Part shown: positions 23,901 through 32,150 of the stretch, one piece after another
Layout: each line of letters starts with the position of its first letter
How positions within the stretch are numbered: position 1 is the stretch's first letter
From: Burkholderiaceae bacterium
GTDB taxonomy: Bacteria; Pseudomonadota; Gammaproteobacteria; Burkholderiales; Burkholderiaceae
Length of the DNA: 50,727 bases
Direction: 5' to 3'
NCBI GenBank assembly: GCA_023266335.1
Contig: JAHFQJ010000015.1
Location: 1 to 50,727, forward strand
Notes under the pieces: model-generated
What the model saw: the letters and a program-made list of their open reading frames with translations, nothing else
Database searches by the model: none
What the model was told of the DNA's origin: nothing
Program-made: the position numbers and the translations under genes

Positions 23901-25751
23901 ATGACTAATAATAAAAATAAAGACAAACCAATTTACTTTTCTGATTACTTCAATATAGATAAAAAAAAACTTGATGAATTAGGGGCTTTTGACCCTATAT
24001 TAAATGTAGATACAAAGCTTTTTATAGAACCTCTTTTAATAAAAAATAATTCAAATGCTATAATAAAAACCTCTTACCAAGTATTCTTAGAATTTTTCTC
24101 TAATTTACTTAAATTACTGAAATTATCTCAATACAAAAATGATAAATATTGGAAACAAGCAGAGAAATTAACTAATTTTGGAGAATATAAAGATACGTGT
24201 ATTGGTTATAGTAAAGGTAATATAAAGGGTAAGGGTTTAAGTTTTAAAAAAACTTTAGAAAACGCCAAAGATATTATAGATTCATCCTATAATGACCCTG
24301 AAATGTTTTTATTACTTCCATTTTTTGAAGAGCGTGTAGGGGCTGATAAAATTGGCGATATGATTCAACATATTATTAATGATTCTATATGTCAATATAC
24401 CGAATCTATAATGTTAGAATTAAATCTAAAAGGTAATAGCAAACATGTTACAAGAAAAAATAGCTACAATCTTTTATTAAATCCTTTTGATAAATCTTAT
24501 ATAAAACTACTACCTAAAGATATATTAGCTGAAATACCTATAATTGATAATATTGTTGATGTATTTGAAGATATGACAACATTAAATCATAGATTAAGGG
24601 AAACTTTAAACGAAGAAATAGGCTTTGTATGGGAAAATTTAACTAAAGAAGAGAAAAAAGAAAAGTTACTTGAAAAACTAAAAACAAATACTGATTTTTT
24701 TGCAGATAGTATAAATGTTTTTAAAGAATATGAAGCTAAACCTTATGATTTAAAAAGCGATTATTTAGGACTTTATAAATGGCTAGAAATTAGTAAGTCA
24801 TTTATTAATTTTCCTATATCTGATGAATTAATTGCAGATATTAGTAATGTTGAACAATTAAGAAATTTACTTATAAGCATTATTACTAATTTTAAATACT
24901 CTATAGAAAATCAATATATATATAAAATGTTTTGGACAAAACATAATAATAGATATAGGCATGTTAGAGAAAATTTTTCTCAAATGTTATTCATAGCAAT
25001 TTGTTATAATTTACTTTGTAAAAATAATAATATTTTCATTAGCAAATATAAAAACATTATAGAATTTAAAGCTCAAGATGATATTAAATTTGTTATCTAC
25101 ATAAAACATGCAAATAATCCACTTGAAGAAATTTACAAGCAGTCTTTAGAAGAATGTAAAAAATTAAATTTAACAAATCATATTTTTATTATTTTAAATT
25201 TTGAAGAAAAAATAACAGAGCCTTTAAAAAAAATAAGAATAATATCAAACCCTATATGTGAAATTTTTGAAATTGATGTTACATTAAAAGATGTACAAGA
25301 TGATGAGTTAATCATATTTGAAGGTATAGAAGAAGGTAATAAAGATAGTTATTATCTTCAAGAAAAACGCAAAGGAGGAGAAAATTCATATCAAGCATAC
25401 GAACCTTTAAGAAAAAAAGTAGAAAAATTATGTAAACAAGAATTAAATAGAAAAAATTATAAATCAGCAAGACAGTTAACCACAGAAATAGCAAAAATCT
25501 TAGAAAATAAGCATGTTGATTTATTAAAAGATTTTTTATCTTATAAAAAATATATAAATGATGGCGATGATTGGAAATATCCTACTTTTTATAGATGGTG
25601 CAGTAAACATTATGAGGATTCTAAAGTTATTCCATTAAAAGAATTAGCAATTGAAGAATTAGAATCATTAGAAAAGTTAGAAATTGAAGAACTAGAACTA
25701 TGCGAACTTGAAGAGCTGGAAATATCAAAAGTTAATTTAAAATTAGATTGA
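23901..25751 (+). CDS. Large uncharacterised defence-island protein
   Basis: A 616-residue protein that I do not recognise. The N-terminus contains FSDYFNIDKKKLDELGAFDP and NVDTKLFIEPLLI; a glycine/lysine-rich YSKGNIKGKGLSFKKT follows near residue 105, then a long helical middle with LLPFFEERVGADKIGDMI. The C-terminal 200 residues include a beta-rich part and the helical ARQLTTEIAKILENKHVDLL, and the last 35 residues are an EL-rich helix (IEELELCELEELEI). No Walker, HEPN or PD-(D/E)xK motif is obvious. It has its own spacer of 119 bases after res and a hairpin after its end. Position between a restriction operon and recombinases suggests an antiphage role, by inference only. Confidence 0.75.
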   Translation: MTNNKNKDKPIYFSDYFNIDKKKLDELGAFDPILNVDTKLFIEPLLIKNNSNAIIKTSYQVFLEFFSNLLKLLKLSQYKNDKYWKQAEKLTNFGEYKDTCIGYSKGNIKGKGLSFKKTLENAKDIIDSSYNDPEMFLLLPFFEERVGADKIGDMIQHIINDSICQYTESIMLELNLKGNSKHVTRKNSYNLLLNPFDKSYIKLLPKDILAEIPIIDNIVDVFEDMTTLNHRLRETLNEEIGFVWENLTKEEKKEKLLEKLKTNTDFFADSINVFKEYEAKPYDLKSDYLGLYKWLEISKSFINFPISDELIADISNVEQLRNLLISIITNFKYSIENQYIYKMFWTKHNNRYRHVRENFSQMLFIAICYNLLCKNNNIFISKYKNIIEFKAQDDIKFVIYIKHANNPLEEIYKQSLEECKKLNLTNHIFIILNFEEKITEPLKKIRIISNPICEIFEIDVTLKDVQDDELIIFEGIEEGNKDSYYLQEKRKGGENSYQAYEPLRKKVEKLCKQELNRKNYKSARQLTTEIAKILENKHVDLLKDFLSYKKYINDGDDWKYPTFYRWCSKHYEDSKVIPLKELAIEELESLEKLEIEELELCELEELEISKVNLKLD

Positions 25752-25765
25752 TATAAATTTATCAT

Positions 25766-25793
25766 CACTAGAGATGATAAATTATCTCTAGTG
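25766..25793 (+). terminator. Hairpin after the 616-residue gene
   Basis: CACTAGAGAT and ATCTCTAGTG make a perfect 10-bp stem with an eight-base loop, 15 bases after the stop codon. The following GCTTGGTTATATTTTC is only partly U-rich. Position supports a terminator. Confidence 0.45.
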
Positions 25794-25856
25794 CTTGGTT
25801 ATATTTTCAAACTACAAAACTTCATACTTAGCTTATACAAACACTAGTTATAAGCT

Positions 25857-26033
25857 ATGACAAAATTATCAAACTCCATAAAAGATATATATGAATATGA
25901 TATATCAGACCAAGAATCAATATTTATTGCAAATAATCTTATTAATTTATTTAAAATTTTAGAAGCTGTAAATACAAGATTAAATAATAAAACTAATGAA
26001 GGCAGACATGAAAATAACAGAAATACAAATTGA
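25857..26033 (+). CDS. Small protein upstream of the recombinase module
   Basis: A 58-residue acidic frame beginning MTKLSNSIKDIYEYDI. It overlaps the SpoVG-like gene by 26 bases, and its 3' part supplies that gene's ribosome-site region (AAGGCAG), so the two are probably co-translated. Predicted mostly helical (SIFIANNLINLFKILEAVNT). Not recognised. Confidence 0.4.
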   Translation: MTKLSNSIKDIYEYDISDQESIFIANNLINLFKILEAVNTRLNNKTNEGRHENNRNTN

Positions 26034-26286
26034 ATTTGTAAAATCAACTAATGGATTAATTGGGTTTGCTAGTTTAGTTATTGATGAAAATATTTATCTT
26101 TCTAGTATAGCTATTCACAAAAAATTAAATGATGAAAGCTATAGACTTACTTATCCAAAAAAAAACAATTTTGATATATACCACCCTATAAATAAATCAA
26201 CTAGCCAAGCTATAGAACTAGCTATTTTTAATAGATTAAAAGATGTAATGAAACAGGTAAAAAATCATGATATTCAGAAAATTTAA
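26008..26286 (+). CDS. SpoVG-like protein
   Basis: A 92-residue protein, beginning MKITEIQIEFVKSTNGLIGF and containing ASLVIDENIYLSSIAIHKKL, then PINKSTSQAIELAIFNRL. This matches the SpoVG fold (MKITDVRIR..., A-x-V-x-x-D, HPI), a small nucleic-acid-binding regulator. I use the ATG at 26008 because SpoVG proteins start MKIT. Mobile elements in Proteobacteria often carry SpoVG-like genes beside recombinases. The end overlaps the tyrosine recombinase start by 20 bases. Confidence 0.7.
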   Translation: MKITEIQIEFVKSTNGLIGFASLVIDENIYLSSIAIHKKLNDESYRLTYPKKNNFDIYHPINKSTSQAIELAIFNRLKDVMKQVKNHDIQKI

Positions 26287-27919
26287 TAAAAAAACGCCTG
26301 TTAGGAAATTTGACCACAGGCGTGTAAAAATAGGCTACAGCTATATAGCTAAAGATTTAGCAAAAATATTTAATACTGATTGCTCGGTAGTACATAGATG
26401 GGTAAGGGAAGAGGGCTTAATTCCTATTGATGAAAAAATACCTGCTATGTTTCATTTTGAAACTACAAAACAATTTATTATACATAAAAATCAAGCAAGA
26501 AAAATGCAAATTGGCAATGCTGGCGATTTACCTTGCTTTAAATGCAGGCTTAAGCGTAGAGCATATAAAGATAAAGTTATTTTAATTAAGCAAAATGATA
26601 AGCTTTGGAATTTAAAAGCGTTATGTTGTGCTTGTGGTTCTAAAATGAATATGTCTATGTCAGCGAATGAATTTACTTTGATGATTACATGGGGTTATTT
26701 AGTGGTTGAGACGCTACCTAAATTTACTTTAATAGGTATTAGCAAACCCAACGTTACAACTAACTTAAAAAATATTCAAACTATAAACAAATTTGAGTAT
26801 AAAGGATGTTTAAATTTTTGTTCTAATAATGAAAGAATAAAGCATAAATATTTTGATAGATTAGCTCAAAAGTTTGATAAAAAAACTATAGCAAAAATAG
26901 TTTATGCATTATTAATATTTGAAGAATTTAATAATTTTAAAGATTTCAAATTATTTTGTTATGAAGATAGTAAAAACTTTCAAAAATATTTGCTTAAAAG
27001 GTATACTCAAAGTATGCAAACAGCTAACAGAGCCATAACTTATGTAAAACAATTCTTTTTATGGCTTAGAGAGCATGAGGGATATAAAAAACTATGTTTT
27101 GATGATATTGATTCTTTACAATTATCTTTAAAAGATAGAGAAAAAGCCAGAGTTAATAAACCCAAAGATTATTTAAGCATTGATAAATGGCAAGAAATTA
27201 TTTTAAATTTAAAACCTATAGAGCCTATTGAATATCGTAATAGAGCTATATTTACATGTTTAATTCTTACAGGTGCTAGGGTAGATGCTTTAATTTCTTT
27301 AAAAATAAAAGATGTAAATTTAGAGCATAATTACATATTTCAAGATTCTAGCCATGTAAATACAAAATTTTCATCTTCTCATAAAATTAATTTATGGAAT
27401 TTTAATCCCGAATTAAAACAAATTTTAGAAGATTGGATAGATAAACTAAAAAATGAATATGGGTTTAATGATAATTGCACGTTATTTCCAAAAATACGTA
27501 TTACATCTAATAATGAATTTAAATTTGAAGCAGATGGATTTATTAAAGAGCCTATAAAAAGTACCTCTATAGTAAGAAAAGAGCTTACAAAACAACTTAA
27601 TAAATCTAATTTAGGGCATTATACACCTCATACAATTAGAAATTCACTAATTGCATTGTTTATGGGCTTTGATTTAAATCCTGAGCAGTTAAAAGCTATA
27701 AGCCAGAATATGTGTCATAAAAGTTTAAATACTACAATAAATTCATATTATAATGTTCACGAATATAGGCAAGATAAAATAATACAAGAATTAAATATTG
27801 AAGATTTAACTAAATTACAAGAAGTAAAAAATAATCCTAAGTATCAGTATATAATCTCACAAATGAAAAATGAAGAAATTATAAATAAAGTTTTTGATGT
27901 AGTTTCACAATCTAATTAA
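26267..27919 (+). CDS. Tyrosine recombinase with HTH and zinc finger
   Basis: A 550-residue recombinase of unusual build. Residues about 22-50 are a helix-turn-helix (YIAKDLAKIFNTDCSVVHRW); about 85-125 a zinc finger (LPCFKCRLK and LCCACGSKMN); from about 190 a SAM-like core-binding region, and from about 305 the catalytic domain with LTGARVDALISLKIKD (Arg I), YTPHTIRNSLIALFMG (His-x-x-Arg) and MCHKSLNTTINSYY (His/nucleophile Tyr). It is followed 20 bases later by a large serine recombinase, so the two probably act as one mobility module. The extra N-terminal domains may target a specific site. Confidence 0.85.
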   Translation: MIFRKFNKKTPVRKFDHRRVKIGYSYIAKDLAKIFNTDCSVVHRWVREEGLIPIDEKIPAMFHFETTKQFIIHKNQARKMQIGNAGDLPCFKCRLKRRAYKDKVILIKQNDKLWNLKALCCACGSKMNMSMSANEFTLMITWGYLVVETLPKFTLIGISKPNVTTNLKNIQTINKFEYKGCLNFCSNNERIKHKYFDRLAQKFDKKTIAKIVYALLIFEEFNNFKDFKLFCYEDSKNFQKYLLKRYTQSMQTANRAITYVKQFFLWLREHEGYKKLCFDDIDSLQLSLKDREKARVNKPKDYLSIDKWQEIILNLKPIEPIEYRNRAIFTCLILTGARVDALISLKIKDVNLEHNYIFQDSSHVNTKFSSSHKINLWNFNPELKQILEDWIDKLKNEYGFNDNCTLFPKIRITSNNEFKFEADGFIKEPIKSTSIVRKELTKQLNKSNLGHYTPHTIRNSLIALFMGFDLNPEQLKAISQNMCHKSLNTTINSYYNVHEYRQDKIIQELNIEDLTKLQEVKNNPKYQYIISQMKNEEIINKVFDVVSQSN

Positions 27920-27939
27920 TTAAAAGGAAGTAATGAATT

Positions 27940-29451
27940 ATGAAGGCAGTAATATTAGCTAGAGTTTCGTCAAAAGAACAAGAAGATGGGCATTCTTTAG
28001 ATGCCCAAATTCAAAGTTGTTATGAATATGCAATAAAAAAAGGTTTTCACGTAATAGAGCAATTTAAAATTGTTGAAAGCTCAAAAGCTGTAGGAAGACC
28101 TGAATTTTCAAAAATGATTAACTTTGTCAAAAGTAACCCTAAAGATTTAGCTATAATTTGCTATTGTGTAGATAGATTACAAAGAGATTTTGACCAACAA
28201 CATATTGAATTACAAAAATTAATTAGCAAAAGTAATACACAAATTCATTATGTTAAAAATGAATTTATTGAACATAAAGATATGGATAGCGGGGATAAAT
28301 TTAGAAAAAATCTTGATGTACTATTAGCTAATGATTATCGTAATAAGATTTCTGATAATGTAAAACGTAGTATTAAGAAAAAATTAGAAGAAGGTACTAT
28401 TTTAAGTGATTCTCCATTAGGCTATTTAAATATTAAAAGACTAGATAAAGATAAGGAAAAAGCACAAGTATATATTGACCAAGAAAGAGGCGAATCAATC
28501 AAAAAAATGTTTGAAGAATATGCTACAGGTTTATATTCAATGCATGAAATATGTATTAGAGCAACTAACAAAGGGCTTAAAAGCAAAAAAGGCTTCAAGG
28601 TTTCTAAAAGCCAAGTTGAAAATATTTTACGTAATCCTTTTTATTATGGATATATGAAATATCAAAATACTTTATATAAACATATTTACCCCGCCTTAAT
28701 ATCTAAAGAACTTTTTGATGAATGCCAAAGTGTTAGAAAAGGTAAAAGAAACGTAAAATCTAAACGTAGTGAAAAACAATTTATTTTAAAGGGTTTGCTA
28801 AAATGTCAGCATTGCCAATGTAGCTATAGCCCTGAAATAAAGAAAGGTAAATATATTTATATGCGACCTACTAAAAGTAAAGGTAATTGCGAATACTGCT
28901 ATCATATAAATGAAAATAAAATATTATCTCAAATTGAAAAATTAATAGCTAAATTATATATACCTAATAATATTCTTTTAGAAATAGATGAAGAATTAAA
29001 TAAAAATTCAGTTAATGAACACAAAATTAAACTAGACCAAGAAAATAAATTGCAAACCCAATATAAAAAATTACAAACAAGAATAAAAAAAGTTAGGGAT
29101 TTATTTATAGATGATAATATATCCAAAGAAGAATATGAGGATTTACTTCAAGAAATAAACAGTGAAAAACATGATATTGAAAATAAATTACAAAGATTGA
29201 CTGATAATAATGATATTTTTAATAAAACAGTTTCAAATATATTTAATATAGCATCAAAAGCAAGTTATTTATTTAGAAGTTCGGAACTACAGGAAAAAAG
29301 ACAAATTATATCAACTTTATTTACGAACTTGGAAATGGATAGTGAAAAGCTAGTGTTTAAGGCAAGAAAGCCGTTTGATATGTTGTTAAACTCATATCAA
29401 AGACCTAGTTGGCTCCCCGAGCAGGGCTCGAACCTGCGACCTGCGGATTAA
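27940..29451 (+). CDS. Large serine recombinase
   Basis: A 503-residue site-specific recombinase. Residues 1-140 are the resolvase catalytic domain (AVILARVSSKEQEDGHSLDAQ, catalytic Ser in ARVSS; YCVDRLQRD). Residues 165-270 are the recombinase domain (ILRNPFYYGYMKY), then a zinc ribbon (LLKCQHCQCSYSP with CEYCYH), then a coiled coil (LQTQYKKLQTRIKKVRDLF). The last 15 residues (SWLPEQGSNLRPAD) are encoded by the tRNA-Asn fragment read in reverse, so integration changed or created this C-terminus. An AAAAGGAAG ribosome site precedes it. It probably drives or assists mobility of the defence island. Confidence 0.9.
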   Translation: MKAVILARVSSKEQEDGHSLDAQIQSCYEYAIKKGFHVIEQFKIVESSKAVGRPEFSKMINFVKSNPKDLAIICYCVDRLQRDFDQQHIELQKLISKSNTQIHYVKNEFIEHKDMDSGDKFRKNLDVLLANDYRNKISDNVKRSIKKKLEEGTILSDSPLGYLNIKRLDKDKEKAQVYIDQERGESIKKMFEEYATGLYSMHEICIRATNKGLKSKKGFKVSKSQVENILRNPFYYGYMKYQNTLYKHIYPALISKELFDECQSVRKGKRNVKSKRSEKQFILKGLLKCQHCQCSYSPEIKKGKYIYMRPTKSKGNCEYCYHINENKILSQIEKLIAKLYIPNNILLEIDEELNKNSVNEHKIKLDQENKLQTQYKKLQTRIKKVRDLFIDDNISKEEYEDLLQEINSEKHDIENKLQRLTDNNDIFNKTVSNIFNIASKASYLFRSSELQEKRQIISTLFTNLEMDSEKLVFKARKPFDMLLNSYQRPSWLPEQGSNLRPAD

Positions 29452-29454
29452 CAG
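29410..29454 (-). tRNA. 3' half of tRNA-Asn(GUU), att remnant
   Basis: On the minus strand the 45 bases give CUGUUAA (anticodon loop, anticodon GUU), the 3' anticodon strand, the variable loop, a complete T arm (GCAGG-UUCGAGC-CCUGC), the 3' acceptor strand UCGGGGA, a G and an encoded CCA. The 5' half (D arm, 5' anticodon and acceptor strands) is missing: the bases after the anticodon loop do not pair. It is therefore a fragment from the anticodon loop to CCA, the segment integrases usually duplicate. It marks the right border of the mobile island. Confidence 0.85.
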
Positions 29455-29498
29455 ACCTTATACCAGATGAATGTTCCTTATCCGCTTTCCATTAGGCA

Positions 29499-31892
29499 TT
29501 ATTGATAAACATCATGCTTTTGATTAGCCTTAACTTGAATTCGGATTTTTTTAGCTGTTTCAACTAAATTGGTTAATGCCTTTCTAGTTTGCTCCCAGTT
29601 ACGTGTTTTTAGACCACAATCCGGATTTAGCCATAAATTTTCAATTGGCAATACGTCAATTGCTTTATTAATTAAAGCTTCCATTTCTTCCACTTCCGGA
29701 ATACGCGGAGAGTGAATATCCCATACCCCCGGACCAATATCATTCGGATATTTAAATGTAACAAAACTATCTAATAAATCCATATTTGAGCGTGTGGTTT
29801 CAATGCTAATTACATCGGCATCCATAGCTGCAATAGCAGGTAAAATATCGCTAAATTCGCTATAGCACATGTGAGTATGAATTTGTGTTTTGTCATCAAC
29901 ACCGCAACTACTAATACGGAATGCTTGGCTTGCCCATGCTAAATAATTTTGCCAGTCTTGTTTACGTAATGGCAAACCTTCACGGTATGCAGGCTCGTCA
30001 ATTTGAATAATTTGAATGCCGGCTTGCTCTAAATCATTAACTTCATGGCGCAGAGCAACCGCAATTTGTAAACATGTATCTTGTTTAGATTGATCATCAC
30101 GGACAAAAGACCAATGCAGCATAGTTACAGGACCAGTTAACATACCTTTCATAATTTGTCTGGTTTGTTCTTGTGCAAATTTGCTCCATTCTATAGTAAT
30201 CGGTTTTTTACGTGATGTATCTCCATAAATTACTGGAGGTTTTACACATCTAGAACCGTAAGACTGTACCCAGCCATGCTGTGTAAACGTAAAACCATGT
30301 AAATATTGAGCAAAATATTCTACCATATCATTACGTTCAAATTCCCCATGTACTAACACATCTAAACCAATCTCTTCTTGAATTTTAATCGCTTCTTTAG
30401 TTAATTCTTGAATAGATTTTGTATATTCTAGTTCCGTAATTTCAGATTTTTTATATTTAGCTCTTAAACTGCGTACTTCATCAGTTTGTGGAAATGAACC
30501 AATAGTTGTAGTTGGCAATAAAGGCAATTGTAAGATTTCCTGCTGAATTTTTTTACGGTCAGAAAATTCTGCATTGCGTTTGTCTACTCCATCTTTAGCA
30601 AGAATTTGTTGAATATCTTGCTTAATACGCGGATTATTCACTAAAATATTATCTTTTCTTTGCTGAATAGCTTGAGTATTATGTTTAATAATCTCATCTG
30701 CTTCATTTTTACCGTTTAGGTAAGATTTAATTACATTTAGCTCTTCTAGTTTTTGTTTTGCAAATGCTAACCAGTTTTTAATTTCAGGATTTAATTCATG
30801 CTCTAATTCTAAGTTAAGCGGCACGTGTAATAATGAACAAGAAGGAGCAAACCAAATATTTTGCGTACGCCTTGCAGAAACTTCCTCTATTTTATTAAGA
30901 GTTTTTTGTAAATCATTCTTCCAAATATTACGGCCATCAATTAAACCAATTGATAAGATTTTATGATTAGGCAGCCAATCTACTACCTGCTGTAATTCTT
31001 GAGGACATGAAACTGCATCAATATGTAAACCTTGAACAGCTAAGCTACAGGCTAACTGTAGATTATCCTGCAGCGCACCAAAATAAGATGCCAGCAAAAT
31101 ATTAATTCCTTCAAAATGTAATTGGCTATAAGTCTGCTCTAAAGCTCTATGCCATTCTGCACTTAAATCTAGGCTTAAAATTGGTTCGTCAATTTGAACC
31201 CATGTAATATTTTGTGATTTTAATTGCGATAATAATTCAGCATAGCATGCAATTAAACTTGGCAGTAAATCTAACTTATCAATATTTTTAGCTTTACTTA
31301 AGTATAAATAAGTTACAGGCCCTAATAATACGGCTTTAATATTTTCATGTCCATGCTCTTTTGCATTTTTAATATCGTCAATTAAAAATTTATTAATATA
31401 AGCTTGATTAATGCTAAATTTTGTTTTTTCATCTAATTCAGAAACAATGTAGTGGTAGTTTGTATTAAACCACTTTGTCATTTCTAAGGCACAGCAATCA
31501 CCACCGCGTGCTTGACTAAAATATTGTTTTAATAACTCGTCATCATTATAAATATTAACAGCATGATTATGACTGCAGTTTTGCCCATGAATATGTTCAT
31601 TATCAACCGAAGAATTTTGTACGGCATTAAAATAACAAGCTGTATTTAAAACGTGGTCATATAAAGCAAAATCGCCAACGGTAATAAAATCTAAATTAGC
31701 TTGCCTTTGAATATTCCAGTTATATTGCTTAACTTCTTGAGCTGTGTTTAATAATTCACTGCTACTGATTTTCCCTTGCCAGTATTTTTCTAAAGCAAAT
31801 TTTAATTGGCGCTGTTCGCCCATACGGCTTGCACCAAGAGTATGAGTTTTTATATTTTGAATTGTTAATTTTGAATTTGAAGTATTTGTCAT
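29499..31892 (-). CDS. metE: Cobalamin-independent methionine synthase
   Basis: A 797-residue MetE, slightly longer than usual because of inserts. It transfers a methyl group from 5-methyltetrahydropteroyl-polyglutamate to homocysteine, the last step of methionine synthesis. The N-terminal half starts near HTLGASRMGEQRQLKFALE; the catalytic C-terminal half contains TTTIGSFPQTDEVR, VHGEFERNDMVEYF, and the zinc ligands in IHTHMCYSEF and LNPDCGLKTRNW. It needs no vitamin B12. It stands alone, ends 45 bases from the tRNA fragment, and has a MetR-like box upstream. Confidence 0.96.
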   Translation of the reverse strand: MTNTSNSKLTIQNIKTHTLGASRMGEQRQLKFALEKYWQGKISSSELLNTAQEVKQYNWNIQRQANLDFITVGDFALYDHVLNTACYFNAVQNSSVDNEHIHGQNCSHNHAVNIYNDDELLKQYFSQARGGDCCALEMTKWFNTNYHYIVSELDEKTKFSINQAYINKFLIDDIKNAKEHGHENIKAVLLGPVTYLYLSKAKNIDKLDLLPSLIACYAELLSQLKSQNITWVQIDEPILSLDLSAEWHRALEQTYSQLHFEGINILLASYFGALQDNLQLACSLAVQGLHIDAVSCPQELQQVVDWLPNHKILSIGLIDGRNIWKNDLQKTLNKIEEVSARRTQNIWFAPSCSLLHVPLNLELEHELNPEIKNWLAFAKQKLEELNVIKSYLNGKNEADEIIKHNTQAIQQRKDNILVNNPRIKQDIQQILAKDGVDKRNAEFSDRKKIQQEILQLPLLPTTTIGSFPQTDEVRSLRAKYKKSEITELEYTKSIQELTKEAIKIQEEIGLDVLVHGEFERNDMVEYFAQYLHGFTFTQHGWVQSYGSRCVKPPVIYGDTSRKKPITIEWSKFAQEQTRQIMKGMLTGPVTMLHWSFVRDDQSKQDTCLQIAVALRHEVNDLEQAGIQIIQIDEPAYREGLPLRKQDWQNYLAWASQAFRISSCGVDDKTQIHTHMCYSEFSDILPAIAAMDADVISIETTRSNMDLLDSFVTFKYPNDIGPGVWDIHSPRIPEVEEMEALINKAIDVLPIENLWLNPDCGLKTRNWEQTRKALTNLVETAKKIRIQVKANQKHDVYQ

Positions 31893-31975
31893 GATATTTC
31901 ACAAAAGTATATGAGCTGGAAAATATCATAACATCAAATCTAATTTTCATATATTTCATATATTTCATGAATATA

Positions 31976-31988
31976 TGAATTTATTTCA
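31976..31988 (-). promoter_or_regulatory. MetR-like box upstream of metE
   Basis: TGAATTTATTTCA fits the MetR consensus TGAA-N5-TTCA exactly, about 85-95 bases before the metE start, a normal distance for this activator. Nearby repeated ATATTTCA units (31947-31968) may be additional half sites. No metR gene is in the window. Confidence 0.4.
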
Positions 31989-32150
31989 TAGTGTGTTTTA
32001 TGATGTAAATATAGTAAAAGATTTTTATAAATTTTTAAACCAAACTGAAAATAATTTTAACCTCAATACAGATTTAAATTCAAAGTATCTATATATTTTT
32101 ATATAATATAATATACAATATAAAAAATATTATAGTTATTTAAATAAATC

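Noticed and set aside
25640-25751. Repeated GAAGAATTAGAA-like codons at the end of the 616-residue gene, considered as a phase-variation repeat
   Set aside because: Units are imperfect and keep the frame; they encode an EL-rich helix and do not form a uniform tract.
31893-32150. SAM or cobalamin riboswitch upstream of metE
   Set aside because: No conserved riboswitch core is visible; the MetR-like box is a simpler explanation.
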